Part shown: piece after piece, positions 11,562 to 22,500 of the stretch | Layout: every line of letters begins with the position of its first letter | How positions within the stretch are numbered: the stretch's first letter is position 1 | From: Isochrysis galbana | Taxonomy: Eukaryota; Haptophyta; Isochrysidales; Isochrysidaceae | Assembly (NCBI GenBank): GCA_018136815.1 | Contig: CM030933.1 | Location: 5,596,282-5,660,281, forward strand | Direction of reading: 5' to 3' | DNA length: 64,000 nt | Notes under the pieces: model-generated | Database searches by the model: none | What the model saw: only the letters and a program-made list of their open reading frames with translations | Told to the model about the DNA's origin: nothing | Position numbers and translations under genes: made by a program

Positions 11562-13387
11562 TCATTTCCGGGCCACGCCGATCAGTTCATCCCTACTTAC
11601 AAGTTCCGCGAGTCGGGCTTCATCCCATCCATCAGTGTTCGGCGGCCGCTCCGGAAGTACCATATAACGCAGATCTGCCGTTGAATCATGCACTCGCAGG
11701 GCGATGTTGCGAGGGAGCTCCAGCCCAAATGCTTCGCTCAGCAACGCACGGGGCGTGCGAACGGCACGTGCACGGTATGACCTCGACTTGTACCACGCGG
11801 GTGATGGGCCTAACAAGGCGGCCGGATAGCATGAGCAGAGGGTGCAGACCACAAGATTGTGGGTGGAAGCATCGTTGGCGATGACGGTGAGCTTGGTTGG
11901 TGCGTTCGGATTCGAGGCGGCGATGCCAAGCTCCGATGCGGCAGCGTTCGCGTCATTGAGCAAGCGCTCCTTGAAGGCTTCATCCATCCAAGCCCGGGCG
12001 ACGAGGCGTGCGCCGAGCATCTTCCTCCCACTCAATTCGATCGCCTCGACCGTCGATACTAATCTTGCACGGTCGATGAAGCCTTTGCTGATTAGTAGTT
12101 GCAACAATGCGTGATGCACGGCGGCGCCGGGGCGAGGCACTCCCTCAGAGATCACAGCAACACATTCGAGCTCCTCGCGTGGAAGGTGCGAGTGGTCGTG
12201 CGAGTCGGCTGTCGAATGATGGCTGTGCAAGTGATTTGCTGTCGATTCACCGGATCGGTGAAGCCCTACCAATGAAGTTCTCGAAACCTCGTCCGCATCC
12301 TTGGCCGCAGCGGGATCTGAAGACGGGACAAGCCACGACTCGTAGATCTGCGATGCATCATCAAGCAAATGGGGTAGGCGGTCAGCATATTGCCGTGGGA
12401 GCACCTTGGCAAACATCTTTGAAGTGATCCGAAAGGGGACAATCGCCACAGAGCACCAATCATACCTCCACATCGATGGTATCTGAAGGAAAATTGAGAT
12501 CGCTAGATTCGTCGATGGTATGACCACTGGGTGCTTTTGCCTCGGGCCACACGTCAGCCTGGCTGAAACGAACGCGGTAGAGGTGATCCGGCGGTCCGTC
12601 GCCAATGCCAAAGGCTAACAGCGACGGGTCGGCAAACAGGCCGCAGTATCTCTCCACAACACCTCGCACACCAAATATGTAACCTGGAGTTCGAAGGTGA
12701 GGTGCCCGCCAAGCTGTTCGGCTTGGATCCTCGCGTCGGACCACCACCTCATCACCTGTACCGAATTTAGGGGCTTTCAAAGCGAACAAGCTGTGCTCTC
12801 TGCCCTCACCCGGCATCTGAGATCGATCGGCATGCCCACGGTCGTACGTATCGCCCCAAACAGCCATTTCAAGCTCGCCCGGTGCCAAAATGCCTTTCTC
12901 ACGAAGGAGGTTCGCGATGGCGGCAGACCAACGCTCATAATACGACCACTCGCTATGCGCGCTCACGGGCAGCTGCTCGATTCCTCGCCGCAACTCATCA
13001 GTACGGCAGATACCGTCCTTGGAGAGGCAAACAAAGAGGGCCTACGGACAGAGGTTTCAACTTAAGATCGATTGTGAAGGGTATCACTGTGGAATCCACA
13101 TGGCACCGGCTATGTTCAGTCATCTAAGCGTAGGAATGCTGTGGACAGTAGGCGAGCAATCGCATCACGTCCGTCTTGTGGCCTAGCTCATCTCAGGTGA
13201 AGCGCACATGGCACTCGAGCTCCCACGGCGCATACGTGTGCTCGCCAGTCTCGATCGGTGCGTCAAGCAGTGCTGGATGGCCTCCAACATCATGCACGGC
13301 GCGAAGCCCGATGCTGAGCGCCCGTGTCAGCACAGGGTGGCGCAGAGCATCTAGACAGAGCCCAGAGCGCCTGCACACTCCAAGCAT
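11562..13387 (-). CDS. Nitrile hydratase, beta-alpha fusion with His-rich linker
   Basis: Hydrates nitriles to amides; bacteria use separate alpha and beta subunits, here fused. Three exons: 13387-13208, 13041-12466, 12416-11562, all phase 0, about 536 aa. Intron 1 (166 bp, CAT|GTGCGC ... CCGTAG|GCC) joins APWELECH to ALFVCLSKDGICRTDEL; intron 2 is 49 bp. The beta part has RAVHDVGG, SYYERW and the C-terminal core FGTGDEVVV...GVVERYCGLF...DHLYRVRF. A linker near residues 313-332 (NHLHSHHSTADSHDHSHL) is His-rich, as reported for eukaryotic fused enzymes such as that of Monosiga. The alpha part carries the metal motif VCTLCSCYP (Cys443, Cys446, Ser447, Cys448), the cobalt-type form, then WYKSRSYRARAV and DSTADLRYMVLPERP. 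The start is uncertain: 13387 is the first Met before the conserved region. The intron 2 acceptor could be 9 nt later (AAG|GTG). Confidence 0.88.
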
Positions 13388-14002
13388 CGGACCAGCGATG
13401 AGATGCGGGCTGAAGGGTAGCGAGAGGGGCGGTGGAGTGGAGTGGGCTGGTTGGGTGTGGCAGAAATAAGCGAGGGGCTCGAGCAAGCTGGCGAGTACAA
13501 GAAGCGATCCTCGACTGATACGCTGGCTTGCACGGGAGGGTGGCTCCTGTAAGATTGGCGCGAGTCCCGAAGTGCAGCAGCCAAGCCCTGACGCGCTGGA
13601 TAGAGAGAAGAGGGATGGGGAGGAAGGGGGAGAGGGAGGGGGAGAGGGAGGGGGAGAGGGAGGAGACAAGGAGGACGCGCGGTCGGCGGTGGCGTGAGAG
13701 GGGCGGCCGGCCGGCCGACTGCGCGCTCCTAAGCAAAGAAGAGAGAGATCCTAAAAATAATAGTAGTAGAGTAATAGCTCTAGGGCTCTAGACTCTAGAG
13801 GTCTTTTATGGGGTTTTAGGAAGGTTGATTGAAAGAACGGGAACGGGCTTGAAATAGTTCTGTGGTGGGCTCTTGCTCTTGCAACTGCTCCACAAAATGT
13901 AAAATCGCTTCTTGGTTCCAACAAGTTGTTGAAAGAGTGCGCGCGCACTGTTGGGCCCCTCCCGCGAGATGCCCACGCGCCCCTTCACAGTGGCCAAGAG
14001 GT
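13388..14002. other. Intergenic region upstream of nitrile hydratase
   Basis: On the minus strand this holds a pyrimidine-rich tract (repeated CCCTCTCC, about 13620-13670) like those seen before other genes here, probably promoter/5' UTR. The open frame extends upstream to 13669 without resembling the enzyme family, so the translation start could be further upstream. No other gene seen. Confidence 0.4.
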
Positions 14003-14170
14003 GAGAGGGTGCAACTCGAGGTTCCTTTTTTTTGTCACGCCCCTCCCGGCTTTTTAGGTATATAATTTCTACCGACCCCTAACTTCGGCCCTAACTCGGA
14101 ACACGGGGACCCATCAAGCGGAAGACGTCTTGTGTTTCGTTTGTGCCTCCCGTTTCAATATCGCCTCCGC
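14003..14170. repeat. Local segmental duplication, copy 1
   Basis: 168 bp repeated almost exactly at 14605-14771, about 601 bp away in the same orientation (shared GGGTGCAACTCGAGGTTCC, CTTTTTAGGTATATAATTTC, ACCCATCAAGCGGAAGACG). This copy includes the stop codon and last ~19 codons of the 14114-14431 gene; the breakpoint is inside the coding sequence. Confidence 0.85.
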
Positions 14171-14431
14171 ATCGAAGGTCAGTTGCATTTTCTCCGTCTT
14201 GTAAAAGCGAAAATACTTTGTCTTCCACAGTACCAAGAGGAGAAGAATAAACAGCGCGAAGACCACCCCGACCGCGATCCCGACCTGTGTGAGACCATCC
14301 CTCGACGCGATGACTGCTGCGAATGCAGCACTAACGAGAAACCAGAAGGTGATGCCACCCAAGAGACTCATCAAGGGGACGACGTCGTAGGGACCATCGT
14401 CGAATAAGCTTTGACGAGCGTAGACCCACAT
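14114..14431 (-). CDS. Small two-helix membrane protein, unknown family
   Basis: 105 aa read leftward from the ATG at 14431. Two hydrophobic helices: about residues 19-42 (PLMSLLGGITFWFLVSAAFA) and 51-68 (GIAVGVVFALFILLLLVLW). A basic juxtamembrane stretch (KTKYFRFYKTEK) and a polar charged tail follow. Family not recognised. An AG just before the ATG (CTGTAAG|ATG) means the ORF could be a terminal exon of a longer gene. The 3' end lies in a duplicated block whose second copy at 14605-14771 is a non-functional fragment. Confidence 0.5.
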   Translation of the reverse strand: MWVYARQSLFDDGPYDVVPLMSLLGGITFWFLVSAAFAAVIASRDGLTQVGIAVGVVFALFILLLLVLWKTKYFRFYKTEKMQLTFDAEAILKREAQTKHKTSSA

Positions 14432-14604
14432 CTTACAGTATGCAAAGTAAAATTTTTTCTTGAGATTATGTCATTGACGGGGGCGCCCTCGCCTCCCTCC
14501 TAGTTTGCGCCTCAACTTGGCCCCTAACTCGAACAGACAAGATGCTGCTCACCGACGAAGCGAAGGCAATGTTGGCCGCGCGCAAAAAGAAATGAACATG
14601 AACA

Positions 14605-14771
14605 AGAGGGTGCAACTCGAGGTTCCTTTTTTTTGTCACGCCCCTCCCGGCTTTTTAGGTATATAATTTCTACCGACCCCTAACTTCGCCCCTAACTCGG
14701 AACACGGGGACCCATCAAGCGGAAGACGTCTTGTGTTTCGTTTGTGCCTCCCGTTTCAATATCGCCTCCGC
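14605..14771. repeat. Local segmental duplication, copy 2 (gene fragment)
   Basis: Second copy of 14003-14170. It reproduces the last codons and 3' flank of the small membrane protein gene and then diverges abruptly at 14771, so it is a pseudogene fragment rather than a second gene. Confidence 0.8.
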
Positions 14772-15105
14772 GGGTGGGGTGCAACCACCTGCTTTGGTTT
14801 GGCTGAAGAGGAGCGAGGGCGCGGTGAAAGGGCGGGACTGGCTGCGATGCCCCCTTTTCTGCGGTCAAATCGCAAGCTTCATCTCATTCAGCAGGTCTCG
14901 CTGGTCACCGGCTTCAGGCACACACGCGCTCGACCGCCAAGTGCAACCTTGCGTTTGCGCTGCGGCATAAGCCTCGTAAGCGCAAGAAGGCGCTGTACGC
15001 TTGTAAGGCACGGTGCGCCTGTGACTTGTTTTCGCAGTTGTTCAGTGGCAAATCCTAGCATATGGTTTGCCGAATTCAGTTGCAGAAATACGTGGAGAGT
15101 CGAGA

Positions 15106-15160
15106 GAGTGGGGGGGGCGCGAGGCCCCCCTCCATGGCGACCAATCATAAGATTAGTCTA
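15106..15160 (-). repeat. Short dispersed repeat, copy 1
   Basis: GGGGCGCGAGGCCCCC followed by CATGGCGACCAATCATAAG. The reverse complement is at 41723-41790. G-rich and C-rich arms suggest a stem-loop. It directly abuts the C module that follows. Confidence 0.55.
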
Positions 15161-15164
15161 GGGG

Positions 15165-15415
15165 GATAGGGGATAGGGGTGAAGGGCTTAGATATTAGAT
15201 ATGGTCCGGTGGCCCGCGCCCCCCCCCCCCCCCCCGGCGATGGTCCGTTCCCCCCTTTCCTCCTGCGCCTACCGGGCTGGCGGCGTCCTTAGTCCCGACT
15301 TCTCTTGTAACAGGCGCGAGACTTACCAATTTTTCGGTGGGCGGAACCACCCCCTTCTCCGCGCTCTCTCCTCTCTCCCCCCTCTCCGGAGCTCGAAGGT
15401 GTCGACCCTGAGCCG
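15165..15415 (-). repeat. Retroelement module C, diverged copy
   Basis: In reverse orientation this carries the C-module blocks CCGGACCATAT, GTTACAAGAGAAGTCGGGAC-like and CACCGAAAAATTGGTAAGTC, and ends in GGAGAAGGGGGTGG/GAGAGGG. It lacks the region after the CTAAGCCCTTCACCC block. Probably a 3'-truncated insertion. Confidence 0.65.
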
Positions 15416-15444
15416 GACTTTTGGGCCCGCTCCATCCGCGGACC

Positions 15445-15702
15445 ATGGCACATCGCCGTGAACGAAGACAGTGTGCTCCTCGCAAGCCATCAGGCATGCC
15501 AAGAGCCTCTTCGCCTGATTCCGCGGAGGTGATGCGAGCGCGCAAGATGGCGCGGCTCCGCGTCACTTACGAGTCGAGCCATGCCGCCTTGGCCTTGGCT
15601 GAAGAAGAAGCGGAGGCGGAGATGCGAGCGCAGGTGCGAAGCCGCAGGCGGAAGACGGAGGAGATGGCGGTAAACACTGTGGGCGGCGCCAAGCAGCTGT
15701 AG
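15445..15702 (+). CDS. Possible small basic protein, hypothetical
   Basis: 85 codons, starting at the ATG after the repeat module. Highly charged and basic with a heptad-like Ala/Glu segment (ALALAEEEAEAEMRAQVRSR), suggesting a single helix. No recognised family. Base composition is like that of nearby genes, but the ORF is short and unsupported by conservation, so it may be spurious. Confidence 0.25.
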   Translation: MAHRRERRQCAPRKPSGMPRASSPDSAEVMRARKMARLRVTYESSHAALALAEEEAEAEMRAQVRSRRRKTEEMAVNTVGGAKQL

Positions 15703-16556
15703 TTAGTAGCCTATCCCCTATGTTTATGAGAGTGAGAGTGAGTGTGAGTGCCATTACTTGCTCTTATACAATTGACAATCGCATTGACAAATACAACGTT
15801 GGCAATGACAATGTAGCTGTTTTTGGTCTCCGGCTGGGGTTTATGTTCTCCGGCTGACTGAGGCTCGTTTACACAGGGGTCACCCGCACAGTCACCCGCA
15901 CAGGCACCCGCTCGTTTATGTTCTCCGGCTAATCCCGCAGGCCGCGCGCCGAAACCTCGTCGAAATCAGTCATGCCCGACAGGTGGTGGGTGTTTACAGC
16001 CCTAGAAACTAGAAACTAGGACTTGTCCTAGAAAGCGAGGTACCTTTATCCGATAGGGCATGCCAGGTGGATTGGTGGTTCCTACCCCAGCTAGCAGGGG
16101 AGGAGTGGAGGCAGAGGGAGAGAGGAGGGGGGGCCCATGGGTGAACCAAGTATAAACTTAGTTGGGGAACGGAGCAATAAAGGAAAGAAAGGGGAAAGGA
16201 GGTGGGCGAGAAAGGGGATGTCTAAGGGCGGTGATTTTATTGTGAGGTAGATAGTACCGTGTCCGTCATAAATGACACCCCTGAATCTTCAGATGTTATT
16301 TTTACTGTAGTAGTATTTTTGGGGGGACAGCCAACGGGATTATAGTGCACCGATGTACACCGATGGGCACGAATGCGCAAATTAGATATCTGGGTTGCTC
16401 CCTCAAAGATGCAAGTTGTCAACGTGGCCTCCATCTACGACAACGACACGTTTCTTTCTAGGATTTGTACCAGCGACGAGTCTTCTCCCATGCATGTCTG
16501 ATGAAGCTGTTGCGCTTGGCCTTGCATTGGAGAATCTACTTGAGCGGTAATACAAG
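15703..16556. other. Intergenic region with a B-module remnant
   Basis: 16016-16058 shares GGTACCTTTATCCGA and a flanking GTCCTA block with 30842-30890. 16090-16164 is a reverse copy of module B lacking its G/C hairpin but keeping the terminal AAGTATAAACTTAGTTG. The rest up to 16556 is the 3' flank of the DEMETER-like gene. No gene seen. Confidence 0.45.
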
Positions 16557-19500
16557 CTAAGGAGCAACCGCAATAGGTGCATGAACGGGTGAAATGCCTT
16601 GTGGGATGGGGACACCCAACTCCGCTGCTTTTGCTCGAATGTCGGCTTCTAGCTTGTATACAAGTGCTGCGGCAGTATGGTCAAGGAATTCGAGGCCCAT
16701 CTTGCGAGCGTCGTCTATTTCCTCGTGCGCCCCCATGGGCAGATCCTCTCCTAGATCGGTCCGCCGTTTAAGTTCGCCTACCAATTGGAAGGCTTGGACA
16801 TCGCCGCCGCGGTCTGGATGCAGTGCTAGCACAATCTTGCGCCAGACCGTCTCCCTCATGCAAAGAGCCCCACCCGACGAGAGGTAAACGCTAAATAAAC
16901 GTAGACCACGTCGACGCGCAGCCACTCGGCGCTCATGTTCCTCCGCTGAAACCTCTCTTTCCTGTCCTTCCGGTGTAGACCTTGTTGGCGTGGACCCACT
17001 GCAGCTCATTTCGACGTCGGGTATGACAACAGATCCGGAGGCAACTGGGGCCTGTTGAAGGCCGTATTCGAGTGCGACTCCTGAAGGTGCAGCGTTGTAC
17101 TTCAGAAGACGTGGTGTGTCAAGTACGAGAGGGAGCAGTCGCCATCCCACCGAACGGAAGCGTCGGATGCAAACATATCCATGACGGAACAAGAGCTGTA
17201 GTTCGCGGAACCCACGGGGGCGAAGCACACCCTCGATGGACTTACCCAGGTAAACAGGGCGCTGAGGCCCGAGGCTGCTGAGAGGGACTGCCACTTCACC
17301 CGCTGATTCATCCTCGAAAACCTCATTCTGGAAAAAGTAGGTGCCGTGCATAGGGAAGACACCCTTGAAGGCCGACCATGGTGAGATGAGCAGGCGACCC
17401 TTGGCGTAATCGCCGATGATCGAGCGCACAAGAAGCAGGCGAGGAGTCTCGTCGCCCTCGTGTCGAGGTGCACACGCCTCACTGACCACCTCACGTGCGT
17501 GCGTTAGTTGATAGTTGCTGTCGCGGCCCCCGCGCGCTGCCTCTGCGAGCTCTGCGAGCTCCTCGTGACTTAGACCGCCATCAGGCGCAGCATCGCCATG
17601 AGGAGGAGAGGAAATGGGGACAGTTGGTGGTGCGGGATTGATGACGCTTTCCACATAACCATCCAACTTATCATCATTGGTTGTGTTCGCCATGCCGTTC
17701 GACCTACCATCTCTGGGCATCTCGCCTCGTCTTTGTGTGTCGACACGGTCGTGTGAAGTAGGAGCGTTTGCGCTTCTGCCCGGTTGAATCGATTCGTCAA
17801 CGTTCGCAATCGCGCCCGCCTTCAAGAGGCTGCCATACTCACACGAGCTTTGCAAGGGGCACTGGTCGCAATTCGGCGTATCACCACAAATGACAGCACC
17901 ATGCGTGATCATGTACACGTGAGCACGGTAGAGAAGGTCGTGAAGTGCAGCCGTTTCGGCGGTGAGAGGGCCGGTCACATCGCTGTCCTCGGGCAGGATT
18001 TCTTGCATGTATTGCTGCGCACGGACAGAGAATCTCTTGATGCTTGGAAGGGGCTGCTTCGGAATGTCCTCAATGTCACCTACGCCACTGCCGCCTGCTC
18101 CACCACGCCGCCTTTTGCTAGCCGGAGCTGCATTCCCAACCTCAGATGTTCCACCATTTTGGGCTGCTGCCAGCTGTTTTGCACGTTCGCGCGTCCAATC
18201 GCAAACGTGATAGACAGCATGGATGCGACAATACATCTTGGACGCTCCCGAAAGCCTGAGCGTCGCCGAGCCTGGTGCAGAGCGCCATGCCTCAGAGTTC
18301 ATTGCAATTGACGCATCGATGCCGTAGCTGGCGGAAACGGCGTTGTCGCTCGGCGCCTGTGGCTTGGCCGCTACCACAACGTTGGGCTTTCCGAAGGAGG
18401 TGGCCGACTCAGGGGTAGCCGCCTCGACGGTCATCGCCACGTCGCCAATCGCCGTTGAAGCTGCATCGCATCGTGGTGCTAGCTGCGCAATTACTTCTTG
18501 TGGAAGTGGTTCTCCTGTGGTTTCAGTCTCAAAAGGATCGAAGCCGAAGGCAAGCGGAACACCTAGAAGGCGCCTGTCGCATGCCTGCGCTTGCGCGGAG
18601 GGCATTTTGTGGAGAGACTCGGCCACTGCCGCCCGAAAGTCATCATCACAGAGCTGATGAATGGGCGCTTCCTTTGTGTCCTTGGCATCGGACGGTGTTG
18701 GGAGCTGCACAATTTGACTGCCCGGGCGATCAGAGCAACACGGCTTTGGCGACTCGGTGCTCTCTTGCGAGCCGCCGGGATGAGGCTCCGCCAAGTCCGC
18801 AGAAGGCATTCTGCAAAGAGCCTCGGCTACCGGCGCTCGAAACTCCTCATTAGAGAACTCATAGATTTGTTCTACGTGTGTGCCCTCGACATTGGGAGAT
18901 GTCGAGGGCTGCATTGCTGGACTGCCCCAAGGATCTGGACGATCTGGCTCTAGTGTCATGGCACTCTCGTGCGAGCCGCTGGAATTGGATTCGCGTAGAA
19001 GACCCTCGCTATCAGACATGAGGCCCTCCGTTGAGTGTATAGATGTTTCGACTGGCTTTTCACACAAGTGAGTGGATGCCGCTCGTTCCGGCAATAATTG
19101 CGTTTGAGATGAAGATCGCGGACACGATGATGAAGAGGAATCTGGCGGCGACGCTGGAGGAGTAGGCGTCGGATAGCCCCAACTATAAGTTGTTGTGCTG
19201 GCGAGGTGTGGCATGCACGTGCTCATGTGCACGGAGGGGTAGAGCACCGCGGGCGGCGTATGTTGCACGACCGTGGACAAAGGCAGAGTCTGAGTCTCGT
19301 GAAAGGGGGGATGCTTCCGGGCCGTTGGTATGCCGAATGTAGGAGCCATGCGTGGATCAGACCTTTGGACAAGTAGCTGCTTGTTTGATGCTTCTAGCAC
19401 TTGATCTGAATAGATCGGCCTCTCGTGCACATTCAGCAGCCGAACCGGCTGTCGCGAGGGCTGTGACAAGAGAAATTGCGACTGCAAGTGCTGCTCGATA

Positions 19501-22500
19501 TGGGACTGATCCCTGAGGTCTCGATAGGAGTTTGGCACGCACTTTGCGAGGGCCTGGGTTGGTGTGTCATTCTCCCATAGACCAAGTGATTGCTCGAGCA
19601 AAAGTGGAACAATTTGCTTGGGGCCTAGGATAGACGGACGCCTTCCACAAGCCACTGCGATTAAGTCAGACGAGTAAGGGTACGGCGGGTTGGGGATGGC
19701 GCTGTTGGGAGCGGATCGCAATTCAACGATGGGATCGGGCTGAGCCATGGCTCGAGACTGCCATGGGGCAGTCATCTGCCAAGGAATCACGTTTGCTAGA
19801 CCGCCATGGGCATCAGCCGGACTGTTCTTGTAGCCCGCACGATACTCGAGCGCTCGTTCGGTTGCGCTAGGAAGTGTTGGTGCGCCTTGCCGATGCCCAG
19901 TGGAGAGCAAGGGGTGCTCTTCACGCTGTGCTGCAAACAAGCCCGGCTCTCCTGCTCCGGAGGACTCAAGCGCTTGGACTGACAGCTCGGGCGCGTCTCC
20001 CCCTGCGATTGTGCTCTCGATGTCTTCAATCATGCTCGGTGGGAGCACGGGTATAAGGCAGCGCCGCCTATCACAAGACTGGCGCATTTTGCCGGGCCCG
20101 CCGAAGGCCGGCATGTCGCGGCACTTTGCGCACTCTCCACAGTTCGGTGTAGTGCAGCCGATGCACGAGCCGCAGCGTCGCCGCTTTCCACCGCCAGTTG
20201 CGCGTGGCTTGTAGGCAAGCGACGCGGGAGGCTTCTTCAGCACCTTGCCAACCAACAAACGCGTCTCGCGAATGATTGGCTGCACTATTAAAACAACTCT
20301 CGCACTACCCGCTGCTACAGACAATTTCACACCGACCACGTCAAAGCGCTCCTCACGCTGTGCAAGAGTGGCGGTAATAGGTGCTGGCCTACGTGAGGGT
20401 GGCGGCAGCAGTAGTCCGATGCGAATGACGGCTCTGCGATCGGAAATGGATAAACCTTCTGTGGGCAGGATGCCGACCTTCTTCAGCCAGCCCAGCCGCG
20501 TCATGAGCCTCAGGACGTTGGCATCGACGGCAAATGCCAGACGACGCATCCTGTAGAGGAGCAGGCAAGCGACCGACTTGCCTGAGATGCCCGAGATACC
20601 CATTAGGTAGGAGCGCACCTGCGTCGATAGGTGCACGGAGATCGCGCGCGGGAGAGGGGGGTATGGGAGGACTCGAAACCAAGCTCAGATGCCACCGGAG
20701 GCCCCACCAATGTTGGGTGGAACGCACCTTTTCCGACGGCCAAGAATAGAGTGCCTCGAAAGACGTCCCCTCGCCAAAGTCGTCGTACGCCTTTTGCAGG
20801 AGCGCGTGTATGCGCTCAGCCTTGCGGTGATAGTACGGCCCATGACGAATGCACACCTCGAGGTCTTGCACGCGTGATCGGCGGACCAGATCCCAGTCGG
20901 GCTCGCCGTTTGGCCCAGGGAAAGTTGCTTGCATGTTAGAGTATCCAATGGAAGACCAAGAGTTGCGGCAGGTCTGTGCGCAAATCAGTCCAACGAGCGT
21001 GCCCAAGATGGACGTGCCCCACTGCATGCGCGCGAAGGGCATCGAACCGTACACCTTCCCAAGGCTTTGGCAAATGCCGTGCATCTTGTCTTTGAGATTA
21101 TTAGCGGTGAGCGGCTCGAAACTTTCGGCTGTCGATGCATACCGGGCGGCGAGCGCTGCGTCGTACACCCAACCGGCGTTCGCGCCGTTGTGTCCGATGG
21201 GGGCGCGAGGTCCCTCATGTGCAGGGTCTGCAACGATTGCGCCTGGATCCGCCGCCGAGGTGGTGAGGGGCGCAGCGCTCGCGATAAGTGTGCCCGAAGC
21301 CGCCGCCGAGACCTTGGGCGGCTCACTATTCGTGACGATCGCGCCTCCAAGTGGGGTAATGGGCGCTGCTCCGCAGACGGGAACACTGGGAGGTGGCTGA
21401 CAGGACGAATACTGCGCCGCCGCGACGGGCGTGGGAAAAAGAGGCCCGTGGAGCAGAGCCGGTTCCGCTTGCTGTTGAGCTCTCATATCGAGTGCTCGGG
21501 CCCTTGGCGATGGCACACTCCCCGATTGCAAGATAGAAGGTGTCATTCCGAGGTCGAGGTCGTGCGAAAGTTGCGGCTCCTCGACCCCAGCAGAATCTGG
21601 ACCTGGTGAAGGTAGTGCTGTTGGGAAACGGCAGACAAGCAGTTGGTGTTGATGTTGTAAGGGCGCCCGTGCTACGGAAGCCTGCATCTCCACCATGCCC
21701 CTATTTGGCCGAGGCGGTGTGACAGCGACATGTGGTAGAGGAGCGGGCAGCGCGACGACCTGAGAGCCTGCTGGGGAGATGCATCGGGTGGGCTCGGTCG
21801 CGAATGTCCTGAGCCCTTGAAATAAGTCAGGATTGGATACTACATTTGTCGAGACCGTCGAAGATGGCGACCCCGCCCTCGTCGGTGGCAAATAGGCCTC
21901 GCTGTATGATGGCACCATGTCCAAGGGTCGGTCTTGGTCGCTCGCGTTCATTCTATCGCAATCGGACGGTCCTGGCATTGTGGCCGCCTCCGGCCCGCCA
22001 TCATCTGCTAACTGCTGACATGCGTGGCTGAGGGGTGAGTGGTCCGCGGACATGGTCGTTGAGGTTGGCTCGCAGTCTTTTGGTTCACCTCCTCGCCCGT
22101 CATTGGTTTGTTCGTCCCCGAGCTCGCGACACCACCCCTCACTCGCTTCCGTGCCCATGGCGAGTACACCCGGAGCAAGCTTGCGGCAGTCCGGACAGAA
22201 ATAGCTCCGCGACGCCAGCTGGAGGATGACATCAGGGAGAAGATCTTCGCAGGCAGTATGCACCCACAACTCACACGCATCACACTGGACCATATCCTCC
22301 TCATAGGCTGCCTCAACCTCGCCGTCCACATCCTCGCTAAGCGGTTCCTTCCACAGCTCGCAACACACAGGACAGTATTCGAGCCTTGCCCATCTCGAGG
22401 CGCAGTCGGTGCAGAGTGGAATCTCTCCGCGCTTGGGCACCGCGACGAAGTTGACGAGTGAGCTTGTGCCACACCTAGAGCATGGGCCGGCGGCAGGGCG

